Of a stretch of DNA of 64,000 nt, positions 33,804-42,180 are shown piece by piece (within the stretch, counting starts at the first letter, position 1; each line of letters opens with the position of its first letter). The translations under genes and the position numbers were made by a program. Source of the DNA: Rhizobium rhizogenes NBRC 13257 (GTDB taxonomy: Bacteria; Pseudomonadota; Alphaproteobacteria; Rhizobiales; Rhizobiaceae); the NCBI RefSeq assembly GCF_000696095.1, contig NZ_BAYX01000024.1:49101-113100 (forward strand), in the 5' to 3' direction. Below the pieces are notes generated by a model. The model had not been told where the DNA came from. It worked only from the letters and a program-made list of their open reading frames with translations, and made no database searches.

Positions 33804-34580
33804 TCACCGTCCCTTGAACTGCGGCGGCTCCTTCGCGGCAAAGGCACGCATCCCCTCCGCCCGGTCATCGCTTGCTGCGATCAGGGCCGAAAGCGAGCGT
33901 TCGTATCGGATGCCGACGGAGAGCGGCGCTTCGAAGCTTTCGAGCACCGCGGCCTTGGCCATCGCCACGGCAAGCGGTGCAGCCTTGGCGATGCGTTCGG
34001 CGATCGCGCAGGCTAGATCGTCCACGGTCTCGCCATCGCCGGCGATGCTGCTGATCAGGCCGCAGGCTCTTGCCTCTTCCGCATCGAGTTTGCGCCCGGC
34101 CAGAACCATCTCCATCGCCATGGATTTGCCGACGGCGCGCACCAGGCGCTGTGTCCCGCCGGCGCCGGGTATGGTGCCGATCGCGGTTTCCGGAAGGCCG
34201 AACAGCGCTGTGCGATCGGCGACGACGATGTCGCAGATCAGTGCCAGCTCAAGACCGCCGCCGAGGGCATAGCTCGAAATCGCGGCGATGAGCGGCTTGG
34301 CGATGGCCGCCACCTCGTCCCATTTCTCGCTGAAGCCGCTGGTATAAAGCTCGATGGGACTGGCGGCGGCGAGCGATCCGATATCGGCGCCGGCGGCAAA
34401 GCCGTGCTCGCTGCCGCTGATGACGATCGCCCGCAAGGCTGGATCCGCCTGGCAATCGCGCAGCGCGTCGACAAGCCCGGTCAGCATCTCGATATTGAGC
34501 GCGTTTCGCTTGGCCGGACGGTCGAGGATGACGCGCGCGAAGCCGTCTTGCTTCTCGGTTTTGACGAGAGATGATGTCAT
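33804..34580 (-). CDS. Enoyl-CoA hydratase (crotonase family)
   Basis: 258 residues. Oxyanion-hole motifs SEHGFAAGADIGSL and ALGGGLELALICD, and the catalytic Glu regions in LFGLPETAIGTIPGAGGTQRL place it among crotonase enzymes with both Glu residues (hydratase type). It would add water across the double bond of an enoyl-CoA. Last gene of the leftward operon 41798-33804; its start overlaps the dehydrogenase stop by 4 nt. With the MIO-less lyase and CoA-transferase upstream it would hydrate the acryloyl-CoA made from the lyase product (inference). Confidence 0.9.
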   Translation of the reverse strand: MTSSLVKTEKQDGFARVILDRPAKRNALNIEMLTGLVDALRDCQADPALRAIVISGSEHGFAAGADIGSLAAASPIELYTSGFSEKWDEVAAIAKPLIAAISSYALGGGLELALICDIVVADRTALFGLPETAIGTIPGAGGTQRLVRAVGKSMAMEMVLAGRKLDAEEARACGLISSIAGDGETVDDLACAIAERIAKAAPLAVAMAKAAVLESFEAPLSVGIRYERSLSALIAASDDRAEGMRAFAAKEPPQFKGR

Positions 34581-35491
34581 GGCTTGCGCCTTTCCGTTAG
34601 CAGGCGGACGGTATCGTCGCGACGCGCGATCGCGGCGGCAATCTCCTCGGCTGTCCAGTCGTAAAAACCGCGACCGCTCTTCGTTCCGAAGGCCCCCTCC
34701 TCACACAGCCGGCTCACCAGGGAGGGTATGCCTTCGCTGCGATCGAGCGCTGGCATCAATATACGCGACACTTTCTCGACCGTATCGAGACCGGCCAGAT
34801 CCATCAGCCGCAGCGGCCCTGCCGCTGACCAGCGCGGCGCGAGCGTGGTCTCGACCGCCCGGTCGACATCCTCGATGGAGGCGGCGCCCACTTCGACGAG
34901 GTGGAGTGCTTCTCGCAGGATCGCATATTGCAGCCGGTTGACGACGAAGCCCGCTATATCGGTCTTCACCTCAATCACTTCCTTGCCGATATCGGCGCAG
35001 AGCACGCGGGCGCGTTGAACGACCTCATCCGAGGTTTTCTCGCCGCGCACGATCTCGACAAGCGGCATGACGGCCGGTGGATTGAACCAGTGAATGCCGA
35101 CGACCCGCTCCGGCCGGGCGAGCCCCGCCGCGATCAGGGTGATCGGAACGCTGGAGGTATTCGTCGTCAAAAGGCAATCGACCGGCGCCGTGGCTTCGAT
35201 CTCGCCGAAGATGCGCTGCTTCAGCGTGACGTCTTCCGCCAGATTCTCACTGACGATACCGGCGCCAGCGACGCAGTCCTCGATCGAGGTCGTGTACTCC
35301 ACCGCCGCTTCGCCGCCGATGGCGACGATCCGGCTCCTCGCCTTGTCGAGTGTCTCCGCGCTGCGGGAATAGACGGCGACGGTATAGCCTTGTGCTGCAA
35401 ATACGCCGGCGATGCCGGCACCCATCGTGCCTGCACCGAGCACGGCGACCTTCGGCCGAATGCGGGTCTTGTCGTTAATATCCTGCGCCAT
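34577..35491 (-). CDS. 3-hydroxyacyl-CoA dehydrogenase
   Basis: 304 residues, monofunctional. NAD-binding GAGTMGAGIAGVFAAQGY (about 19-36), catalytic His in GIHWFNPP and Glu in LVEIVRGEKT, and the C-terminal dimerisation domain with TDIAGFVVNRLQYAI. It oxidises an (S)-3-hydroxyacyl-CoA. Works after the hydratase encoded next to it. Two bases separate it from the CoA-transferase gene upstream, and it overlaps the hydratase gene. Confidence 0.9.
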   Translation of the reverse strand: MAQDINDKTRIRPKVAVLGAGTMGAGIAGVFAAQGYTVAVYSRSAETLDKARSRIVAIGGEAAVEYTTSIEDCVAGAGIVSENLAEDVTLKQRIFGEIEATAPVDCLLTTNTSSVPITLIAAGLARPERVVGIHWFNPPAVMPLVEIVRGEKTSDEVVQRARVLCADIGKEVIEVKTDIAGFVVNRLQYAILREALHLVEVGAASIEDVDRAVETTLAPRWSAAGPLRLMDLAGLDTVEKVSRILMPALDRSEGIPSLVSRLCEEGAFGTKSGRGFYDWTAEEIAAAIARRDDTVRLLTERRKP

Positions 35492-35493
35492 GG

Positions 35494-36699
35494 TCAGATG
35501 ACTCCCCGCAGCCGGAGATTTTCGATATCGGGGCCGTCCAGCCCCAGCTCATCGCTCAAAACCGCATCCGTATGTTGCCCCAGGGTCGGCGCGACATAAT
35601 CGCCACCCGAAGCAATGCCGCTGAAACGGACCGGCTGCGGCATGACCTGGAATTCACCGGCATTGCGATGCTGCACGGTATGCAACAGCTGGCGGTGCTG
35701 CGCATGCGGCGTGGCAAGCGCCTGGGCGAGATCGTAGATCGGCGCGGCCGGGACACCCGCCTCGTCGAGCAGCTGCGTCACCTCCTCCGTCGAGCGGGTG
35801 CGCGTCCAGCCCTCGATGATGGCTCTCAGCTCCTCCTGATGGCTCTGCCGATCGGGGTCCGTCTTGAAGCGGGGATCCGCGGTCAGGCCCGGATTGCCGA
35901 GCGCGCGCGCCAGTCGGGCAAAGAGCGCATCATTGGCAACGGCGATGACAACATAGCCATCGGTCGCCTGATAGGAATCCATCGGCGCACTGATCGGATG
36001 CGCGTTGCCGACGCGGCCGGGTGCGCCTCTGCCGCCTGTAATCTGTGACAGTGAGACCATCTGCAGGGACATGATGGAATCGAGCATGGCGACATCGACA
36101 TGCTGGCCCTTGCCGGTGCGATCGCGCTGAAGCAGCGCCGCAAGCGCGCCCCAGGAGCCGTAGATGCCGGCGACAACATCGCCGATCGCATCGCCCACGC
36201 GCGTCGGCGGCCCATCCGGCCAGCCGGTGACGGTCATGATACCGCCCATCGCCTGGACGACGTGATCGTAGGCGGCGCGATGGGCAAGCGGCCCGTCCTG
36301 ACCGAAACCGGAAATGCTGACATAGATCAGGCGCGGATTGAGCGCTTTCACGCTTTCGAAATCGATGCCCAAACGCGCCGTGACACCCGGCCGGAAATTC
36401 TCGACAAGAATATCGGCCTGCTTGATCAGTCCGAGCAGCAGTTCGCGGCCCTCATCCGATTTCAGATCGAGCGTGACGCTCTTCTTGCCGCGATTGACCA
36501 GCATGAAATAGCTGCTCTCGCCGCCGACATGCGGGGAAAAGGCGCGGGAATCGTCGCCATGATCGGGAATTTCGATCTTGGTCACCGTCGCGCCGAGATC
36601 GCCCAGCATGGCCGAGCACAGAGGCCCCGCAAGCACGCGCGCCAGATCCAGCACCTTTATTCCATCCAGCGGCCGTACGGCCTGCGTTGCTTCGGTCAC
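35494..36699 (-). CDS. CaiB/BaiF-type (family III) CoA-transferase
   Basis: 401 residues from the GTG at 36699, chosen because GGAG lies 6 bases upstream and it clears the lyase stop by 16 bp. Motifs: LDGIKVLDLARVLAGP, GDLGATVTKIEIP, GKKSVTLDLKSDEG, and the catalytic-Asp region NFRPGVTARLGIDFESV. Family III enzymes move CoA between acids without free acyl-enzyme anhydride exchange; members act on carnitine/crotonobetaine, cinnamate and similar compounds. In this operon it would activate the unsaturated acid released by the lyase. Confidence 0.88.
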   Translation of the reverse strand: MTEATQAVRPLDGIKVLDLARVLAGPLCSAMLGDLGATVTKIEIPDHGDDSRAFSPHVGGESSYFMLVNRGKKSVTLDLKSDEGRELLLGLIKQADILVENFRPGVTARLGIDFESVKALNPRLIYVSISGFGQDGPLAHRAAYDHVVQAMGGIMTVTGWPDGPPTRVGDAIGDVVAGIYGSWGALAALLQRDRTGKGQHVDVAMLDSIMSLQMVSLSQITGGRGAPGRVGNAHPISAPMDSYQATDGYVVIAVANDALFARLARALGNPGLTADPRFKTDPDRQSHQEELRAIIEGWTRTRSTEEVTQLLDEAGVPAAPIYDLAQALATPHAQHRQLLHTVQHRNAGEFQVMPQPVRFSGIASGGDYVAPTLGQHTDAVLSDELGLDGPDIENLRLRGVI

Positions 36700-36715
36700 G
36701 GAAGTCTCCAAGCTC

Positions 36716-38266
36716 TTAAATGTTGACTGCGAGGGCACGGTCGACGGCCCTCCCGATGGTGCCGTTGTCGATGATGTCACGGACGGCCTGCAGTTCCGGA
36801 TACATGGCGCGGTCGCTGTCGCGCGGCGGAACGACATGCCGGATCGCGTCATAAGCCGCACCCGTACCCTTCCCCGGCCGTAACGGCCGGTGGAATTCCA
36901 ACCCCTGCGCAGCACAGATCAGCTCGATCGTCAGGATATCGGCGAGATTGTCGGCCGCAGTGCGCGCCTGCATTGCGGCGGAGACGCCCATGCTCACATG
37001 GTCTTCCTGACTGGCACAGGTGGTCACCGTATGGACCGAAGCCGGTGCCGCAAGGCTGCGATTGTCGCCGGCAATGGCCGCCGCCGCATAGGGCGGGATC
37101 ATGAAGCCGGAATTGGCGCCGCTCGCGCCCATGAGGAAAGGCGGCAGCTCGCTGATATGGCCATTGGTCAGGCGATCCGACCTTGCCTGCGACATGGTGC
37201 TCACATGGGCAATGGCGATCGCCAGCACATCCAGCACGAGCGCCGTCGGCGCACCATGGCCATTGCCGCCGGGCAGAGGCACAAGTTCATCGTCTTCGAT
37301 GACAAAAACGGGATTGTCTGTCACCGAATTGATCTCGATGGCCAGGACATCCCGGCAATAGGCGAGCGCGTCGCGCACACCGCCATGGACCTGCGGAATG
37401 CAGCGCAGGCTGAGTGCGTCCTGAAGGCGATGATCGCGATGCTTCTCCAGTACCTCGCTACCCGAGAGAAGGCTTCGCAGCCGGCTCGCCGTCTCGGCCT
37501 GGCCGGGATGCGGCCGCATCCGCTGAAGACGCTCGTCATAGCCCCGGCTGTTGCCCTTCAATGCCTCCAGGCTCATGGCGCCGGCGATATCGGCGATCGC
37601 CACCAGTTGCTCGGCCTGATGGATGGCGAGTGCACCGATGCCGGTAATCTCATAGGTGCCGCTGATCAGCGCATGCCCTTCGCGTGGGCCGGGAGCCTTG
37701 ACGGCAATACCGGCGCGGGTCATCGCCTCGCGTCCGGAAAGCAGCTCGCCTTCGTACCAGGCGCGGCCCTCGCCGAAAATGACGAGACCGATATGCGAGG
37801 TGGCGATCAGATAGCCGACCGAACCTTTCGCAGGCGACCAGGGAATGACGCCGCGGTTGAGCATCTCGCTCATGGTCTCCACAAGTCCGGCGCTGACGCC
37901 GCTGCAACCCTGCAAGAGCGCCTTGATCATGGTCGCCATGATGGCGCGCACGGCCGGCGGATCAAGCGGCGTGCCCATGCCGCTCGCATGACTGAGCAGC
38001 GTGTTGAGCTGCATCTGGGACATGTCCTCGGGCTTGAGCTTGACGGTATAGAGGTCACCAACCCCGGTCGTCAGACCATAGATCGGCACGTTATTCTTGA
38101 TCGCCTTGAGGAGATGTTGCTGGACCCTGCTCATGCCGGCGATGGCGTCGGGGCAAAGTGCGACCTTTGCTCCCATCGCGATCGCTGCGATCTCCTCGAT
38201 CGCGGTCGGTGCGGTGCCGAGCGTGACGGTGGTGGAGGCGTGTGACGATTGATCGCTATGTTCCAT
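36716..38266 (-). CDS. HAL/PAL-family lyase lacking the MIO triad (first); candidate betaine lyase
   Basis: 516 residues, clearly of the aromatic amino acid lyase fold: Tyr63 in IYGLTTGVG, EGHALISGTY (196-205), QDALSLRC (282-289), EINSVTDNP (311-319), NSGFMIPP, and QEDHVSMG (420-427). In true ammonia-lyases an Ala-Ser-Gly triad in GSVGASGDLAPLAH cyclises to the MIO electrophile. Here the region reads GSVGYLIATSH (148-158): the triad is deleted. The protein therefore cannot be a normal histidase. Ergothionase, a family member, eliminates trimethylamine without MIO. With a quaternary-ammonium-type importer upstream and CoA-dependent enzymes downstream, elimination of trimethylamine from an amino-acid betaine is the best guess. 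Substrate unknown. Confidence 0.85.
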   Translation of the reverse strand: MEHSDQSSHASTTVTLGTAPTAIEEIAAIAMGAKVALCPDAIAGMSRVQQHLLKAIKNNVPIYGLTTGVGDLYTVKLKPEDMSQMQLNTLLSHASGMGTPLDPPAVRAIMATMIKALLQGCSGVSAGLVETMSEMLNRGVIPWSPAKGSVGYLIATSHIGLVIFGEGRAWYEGELLSGREAMTRAGIAVKAPGPREGHALISGTYEITGIGALAIHQAEQLVAIADIAGAMSLEALKGNSRGYDERLQRMRPHPGQAETASRLRSLLSGSEVLEKHRDHRLQDALSLRCIPQVHGGVRDALAYCRDVLAIEINSVTDNPVFVIEDDELVPLPGGNGHGAPTALVLDVLAIAIAHVSTMSQARSDRLTNGHISELPPFLMGASGANSGFMIPPYAAAAIAGDNRSLAAPASVHTVTTCASQEDHVSMGVSAAMQARTAADNLADILTIELICAAQGLEFHRPLRPGKGTGAAYDAIRHVVPPRDSDRAMYPELQAVRDIIDNGTIGRAVDRALAVNI

Positions 38267-38380
38267 TTCCGCCCTCCCTGGACGGATGCCAACCTTCTCC
38301 GTCTGGAGACAAGCGGCCTCTCTACTTCCCTCTATCCAGGTGCCGGCGGCCGAACATGGGCTCGGCCGCCGTGATATCGA

Positions 38381-39295
38381 TTAGTTCAGCTTGTTTTTCG
38401 TCAGCCAATCGCCGGCAACGGTGTCGAAGCTTTCCTGATTGGCGAGGCGACCGTTCATCTCGATCAGATCCTCGGTCGTCAGTGCGGCGGAGACGGCGTT
38501 GAGCGTCGCGGTGACCTTGTCGCTGACCTTGCTGGTGGCGATGATCGGCAGGATGTTCTGCGCCGGGAACAGGTTCTTCGTGTCCTTCAGCGCGACGAGC
38601 TTGCTCGCCTTCATCGCCGGATCGGTCGAGGTCATGTCAGCCGCATGGACCTGACCATTGGTCAGAGCCGAAAGGGTGAGCGGACCAGCGACATCAAGGG
38701 TTTTGAAATCCTTGAATACCAGGCCGTAGACGTCCTTCAGGCCGACAACGCCTTCCTTGCGCGTCTTCCATTCCGGCGGACCACCGAGGATGAGTTCACC
38801 GGCGACCGGCTTCAGATCCTCGATCGACGTCAGGGAGTATTTCTTTGCGGTTTCCTCGGTGACGGCAAGCACGTCCGAATCCTGGGCATCGGATGCCGTC
38901 AGCATCGACACGCCCTTCGGCAGCACCTTGCCGAGCGCCTCGACGACATCCTTCGGGGCATGCGCAGTCGCGTTCTTGTCGAGGTAGCTCAGCGTCGCGC
39001 CGGCATATTCGGGAAGAAGGTCGATCGAACCGTCGAGCAGCGCCGGCATGTAGACTTCGCGGCTGCCGATATTGAGCTTCGTGTCCACCTTCATGCCCTT
39101 GGCGGCCAGCGCCAGGGCATAGATCTTGGCAAGGAGCTGGCTTTCCGGGAAGTCCGCGGATCCGACGATAATCGTATCCGCATCCGAGCGTGGCGTGCTC
39201 GAGGACAAGGGGTCTTCGGCCCGCGCGAGCGGAGCGACCGCAAGAAGGGCAGAAATGGCAATGGCGCCGATTGCAAGCATGTTTCGCTTTATCAT
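38381..39295 (-). CDS. Glycine-betaine/QAT-type ABC transporter binding protein
   Basis: 304 residues with a signal peptide at 1-26 (cleavage after ARA). OpuAC-type fold: VGSADFPESQLLAKIYALAL, SREVYMPALLDGSIDLLPEY with the LPEY tyrosine conserved in OsmF/OpuCC. The first motif differs from the usual GSKNFTEQ. It catches a compatible-solute-like or betaine compound in the periplasm for the permeases encoded upstream. It is the fourth gene of the leftward operon, 23 bp after the second permease and 114 bp before the lyase. Confidence 0.88.
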   Translation of the reverse strand: MIKRNMLAIGAIAISALLAVAPLARAEDPLSSSTPRSDADTIIVGSADFPESQLLAKIYALALAAKGMKVDTKLNIGSREVYMPALLDGSIDLLPEYAGATLSYLDKNATAHAPKDVVEALGKVLPKGVSMLTASDAQDSDVLAVTEETAKKYSLTSIEDLKPVAGELILGGPPEWKTRKEGVVGLKDVYGLVFKDFKTLDVAGPLTLSALTNGQVHAADMTSTDPAMKASKLVALKDTKNLFPAQNILPIIATSKVSDKVTATLNAVSAALTTEDLIEMNGRLANQESFDTVAGDWLTKNKLN

Positions 39296-39318
39296 TATCG
39301 TTCTTCCTAGCTGTTCCG

Positions 39319-40032
39319 TTATTTTCCGTTTGCAAGCTGGCGCCGGGTGGCGGCGCCCTTCACAGTCCGGCGCGTCAAGCCGGGCGAGACTGCGATCCTG
39401 GATGCGAGGCCAAAGAACAGGTCGACGATCAGGGCGAGAACACCCACGAGAACGGCGCCGGCGGCCATCTGCATGTAGTCGTTTTGGGCACGGCCATCGA
39501 TGATGAGCCGGCCGAGGCCGCCAAGCGAGACGTAGGCGGCGATTGTCGCTGTCGAAATCACCTGCAGGGCCGCGCTGCGGAAGCCCGAAAAGATCAGCGG
39601 CAATGCACAGGGAAGCTCGACGGTGAGCAGCAAGGCGAGCGGCCGGTAACCCATGCCCCTGGCCGCATCGACGGCAGCCGCATCCACCGAGGTGATTCCG
39701 GAATAGGCGCCCATCATGATCGGCGGCACCGCAATCAGCACCAGGACGGCGATGCTCGGCACCAGATAGGCCAGATCCGTTTTGAAATAAGGCCCGACGA
39801 GGATGACAAGCAGGACGATCAGGCCGAGGCTCGGCAAGGCGCGCGTGGCATTGGCAAGGCCGGCGATCAGGAAGGTCCCCTTGCCGGTATGCCCGACATA
39901 GAGGCCGGCAGGCAGGCCGATGAGCGCCGCGATGAAAAGAGAGATGAAGCTATATTGCAGGTGCTGGGCGAGAAGGTTCGGGATGCCTTCCGAGCCTTGC
40001 CACTGCGCTGGATTGAGAAACCATTCGATCAT
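39319..40032 (-). CDS. QAT-type ABC transporter permease (second, left operon)
   Basis: 237 residues, about six hydrophobic segments. Typical OpuCB/OsmW-type sequence: ATRALPSLGLIVLLVILVGP, DAARGMGYRPLALL (EAA loop) and SLGGLGRLIIDG. Pairs with the permease encoded 4 bp upstream. The importer family takes up glycine betaine, choline, histidine and related solutes. Confidence 0.88.
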   Translation of the reverse strand: MIEWFLNPAQWQGSEGIPNLLAQHLQYSFISLFIAALIGLPAGLYVGHTGKGTFLIAGLANATRALPSLGLIVLLVILVGPYFKTDLAYLVPSIAVLVLIAVPPIMMGAYSGITSVDAAAVDAARGMGYRPLALLLTVELPCALPLIFSGFRSAALQVISTATIAAYVSLGGLGRLIIDGRAQNDYMQMAAGAVLVGVLALIVDLFFGLASRIAVSPGLTRRTVKGAATRRQLANGK

Positions 40033-40036
40033 GAGC

Positions 40037-40681
40037 TCACACCTTTCTCGGACGCCAGGGCGTCAGCCAGCGATTGAGCAGGATGACGAGACCATCGAGG
40101 ACGACAGCCAGCAGCAGGCAGAGCACGATGCCGGCGATCAGCGGCGTGACGAACCGGAGTTGAAGACCTTGCGTGAACAACAGCCCAAGCTGCGGTGTCC
40201 CGATCAAGGCAGCGACGGAAACGATGCTGACATTGGAGACGAGCGCCACACGCAGACCCGCCGCGATGACCGGCACGGCGATGGGTAGCTCGACCAGGAA
40301 AAATCGCTGTAGGGACCGATATCCCATGGCGGTGGCGGCCTGCAGCGTATCCGGGGGCACGGCGCCGAGGCCATCACTGACGGTGCGTACAAGCAGGGCC
40401 AGCGAATAGACCGTCAATGCCACGACCACATTGAGCGGATCGAGGATTTTCGTGTGGAGCACCAGAGGCAGAAGGACGAAGAGCGCGAGCGACGGGATGG
40501 TGTAGAGCAGGCCCGCGACCCCGAGGATCGCCGACTTGAACAGCCCGCTCTTATGCGCCAGCCATCCAAGCGGCAGCGAAAGGATGAGAGCGGCGATAAC
40601 GGGAATGACGGAAAGGCCGACATGCCACCAGAACAGGTTGGCAATATTCCCGGACTCGCGCAGCAGCCAGTCAAACCGCAT
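40037..40681 (-). CDS. QAT-type ABC transporter permease (first, left operon)
   Basis: 214 residues, six hydrophobic segments, with YTIPSLALFVLLPLVL and the EAA loop ATAMGYRSLQRF typical of OpuC-type permeases. Its start overlaps the end of the ATPase gene by 11 nt, and the next permease follows after 4 bp. Confidence 0.88.
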   Translation of the reverse strand: MRFDWLLRESGNIANLFWWHVGLSVIPVIAALILSLPLGWLAHKSGLFKSAILGVAGLLYTIPSLALFVLLPLVLHTKILDPLNVVVALTVYSLALLVRTVSDGLGAVPPDTLQAATAMGYRSLQRFFLVELPIAVPVIAAGLRVALVSNVSIVSVAALIGTPQLGLLFTQGLQLRFVTPLIAGIVLCLLLAVVLDGLVILLNRWLTPWRPRKV

Positions 40682-41798
40682 GGTCCGCTCCCTTCACCGG
40701 AGCCACCGGATCTTCCGATCCGTCCAGCAGCGCAACCAGATCCGCGACCCCGATGCAGCCCATCAGCTGACCCTTGTCGTCGACGACGACGCCGCGCCGG
40801 CTTGGCGAGCTCAAAGCCGCATCGAGAAGCTGTCGCAGTGAGCCGTCGGCCGAGGCGAGCGTGCCGCTAAGATTGAGGTCGCCCATCCGGATTGGCCCCT
40901 TGAGGCTTGCCGGTTCCGTCCAGCCAAGCGGCTCTCCGCGCTCGTTGGTGACCAGCAGCCAGCGATCCTTGGCGGCGCCTCGCGCTGCTTCCGGCGCATC
41001 GCCGAGCCGCACGGTCGGCTCGGTCTTGACAGATAGCCGGCCATTGGCGCCGACGAAGCCCAGGAAACGATAACCCCGGTCGCGGCCGACGAAATTGGCG
41101 ACGAAGGCATCGGCCGGTTTCGTCAGCAACTCCTGTGGCGTCGCGATCTGCGCAAGCTCGCCGCCGACGCGCAGGACCGCGACCTGATCGCCAAGCTTAA
41201 GCGCCTCATCGATATCATGGGTGACCATGATGATGGTCTTGCCCATCTCTCGTTGAAGACGCAGGAACTCGTCCTGCAGCTGCGTGCGGACAATGGGATC
41301 GACCGCACTGAAGGGCTCGTCCATCAGCATGAATTTGGGGTTGGAGGCGAGCGCGCGCGCCACGCCGACGCGCTGCTGCTGGCCGCCCGAAAGCTGCCAA
41401 GGATAGCGATCCGCAAAGCTTTCCGAAAGACCGACACGCTCGAGCAATTCCAGCGCGATCGCGCGGGCCTGCTTTTTCGGCGTGCCGTTCAGCCTGGCGG
41501 TCGTCGCGACATTGTCGATGATCGTCCGGTGCGGGAAGAGGCCGGCATGCTGAATGACATAGCCGATCCGACGCCGAAGCACCGCTTCGTCCATCCGCGA
41601 CGTCGGCTCGTCGCCCAGTCGGATCGTTCCCGAGCTCGGAGCCACGAGACGATTGATCATGCGCAGCGATGTCGTCTTGCCACACCCGGACGGGCCGACA
41701 AGCACCGTCAATTTACCGGTCGGCGCCGTGAACGACAGTTCGTTCACCGCCACAACATCGCCGTGATAGCGCTTCGTCACATTTTCGAAAGTGATCAA
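40671..41798 (-). CDS. QAT-type ABC transporter ATPase with CBS region (left operon)
   Basis: 375 residues, from a TTG start (no ATG or GTG fits before ITFENVTKRYHG). Walker A GPSGCGKTT, signature LSGGQQQRVGVARALA, Walker B FMLMDEPFSAVD, switch VTHDIDEA. Residues about 240-375 hold a regulatory extension with CBS-like sequence (RRGVVVDDKGQLMGCIGVADL). ProV/OpuCA type: in OpuA, CBS pairs sense ionic strength. First gene of the eight-gene leftward operon; a 16-bp palindrome lies 24 bp before the start. Confidence 0.88.
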   Translation of the reverse strand: MITFENVTKRYHGDVVAVNELSFTAPTGKLTVLVGPSGCGKTTSLRMINRLVAPSSGTIRLGDEPTSRMDEAVLRRRIGYVIQHAGLFPHRTIIDNVATTARLNGTPKKQARAIALELLERVGLSESFADRYPWQLSGGQQQRVGVARALASNPKFMLMDEPFSAVDPIVRTQLQDEFLRLQREMGKTIIMVTHDIDEALKLGDQVAVLRVGGELAQIATPQELLTKPADAFVANFVGRDRGYRFLGFVGANGRLSVKTEPTVRLGDAPEAARGAAKDRWLLVTNERGEPLGWTEPASLKGPIRMGDLNLSGTLASADGSLRQLLDAALSSPSRRGVVVDDKGQLMGCIGVADLVALLDGSEDPVAPVKGADHAV

Positions 41799-41821
41799 CC
41801 TGGCTCACCCATTCTTGTTCC

Positions 41822-41837
41822 ACCTGTATATACAGGT
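41822..41837. promoter_or_regulatory. HutC-type operator, left copy
   Basis: ACCTGTATATACAGGT is a perfect 16-bp palindrome. Its core fits the GT-N2-TA-N2-AC consensus of HutC-subfamily GntR regulators, and a HutC-like gene lies at 45390-46160. It is 24 bp upstream of the TTG of the ATPase gene, where a bound repressor would block transcription. Confidence 0.7.
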
Positions 41838-42157
41838 TACACGAAACCAATGGCCGCGCAACTGGGATGGCAAAAATTTTAGCCGGACTAGTGGCCTGCC
41901 CATTTAATATGCAAAAACCTGCATTTAAATGTCTCGCGTTGCGAACGCGCGCTGAACACCGCGCCGCATTGCCGGACCTGAAATCCTCAGCCTTACAACT
42001 TGATAAAAACCATCGATTTGATTAGTAACGACATATGCAAGGGTAAAGCCCCAGCCCGCGAGCTCCAGAAAACGGCGCGCCACGCCGGTTTTCGCGATCA
42101 ACTGCTAATTTTTTAATCAGCATCGATTATTGCCTTGCAAACGCTCATTCGCTATGC

Positions 42158-42169
42158 CTGTATATACAG
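42158..42169. promoter_or_regulatory. HutC-type operator, right copy
   Basis: CTGTATATACAG is a perfect 12-bp palindrome with the same core as the copy at 41822-41837, placed 12 bp before the first gene of the rightward operon. The pair suggests joint repression of both operons by one regulator. Confidence 0.7.
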
Positions 42170-42180
42170 CCAACCCTTAA

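Larger units (their letters stand above)
41799..42180. promoter_or_regulatory. Divergent promoter region of the two lyase/importer operons
   Basis: 382 bp, AT-rich compared with the genes, no reading frame of note. It carries the two TGTATATACA palindromes listed separately, a further dyad ATTTAATATGCA / TGCATTTAAAT (41902-41930), and a GC-rich hairpin-like sequence around 42070-42098 (AAAACGGCGCG / CGCCGGTTTT). Promoters for both operons must lie here. Confidence 0.7.

Noticed and set aside
35494..36915. Longer CoA-transferase starting at 36915
   Set aside because: The added 72 residues overlap the end of the lyase gene and look unrelated to the family; the GTG at 36699 has a good ribosome site.
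36716..38266. Calling the lyase genes hutH (histidase)
   Set aside because: Both proteins lack the Ala-Ser-Gly triad that forms MIO, and no urocanase, imidazolonepropionase or formiminoglutamate genes are nearby.
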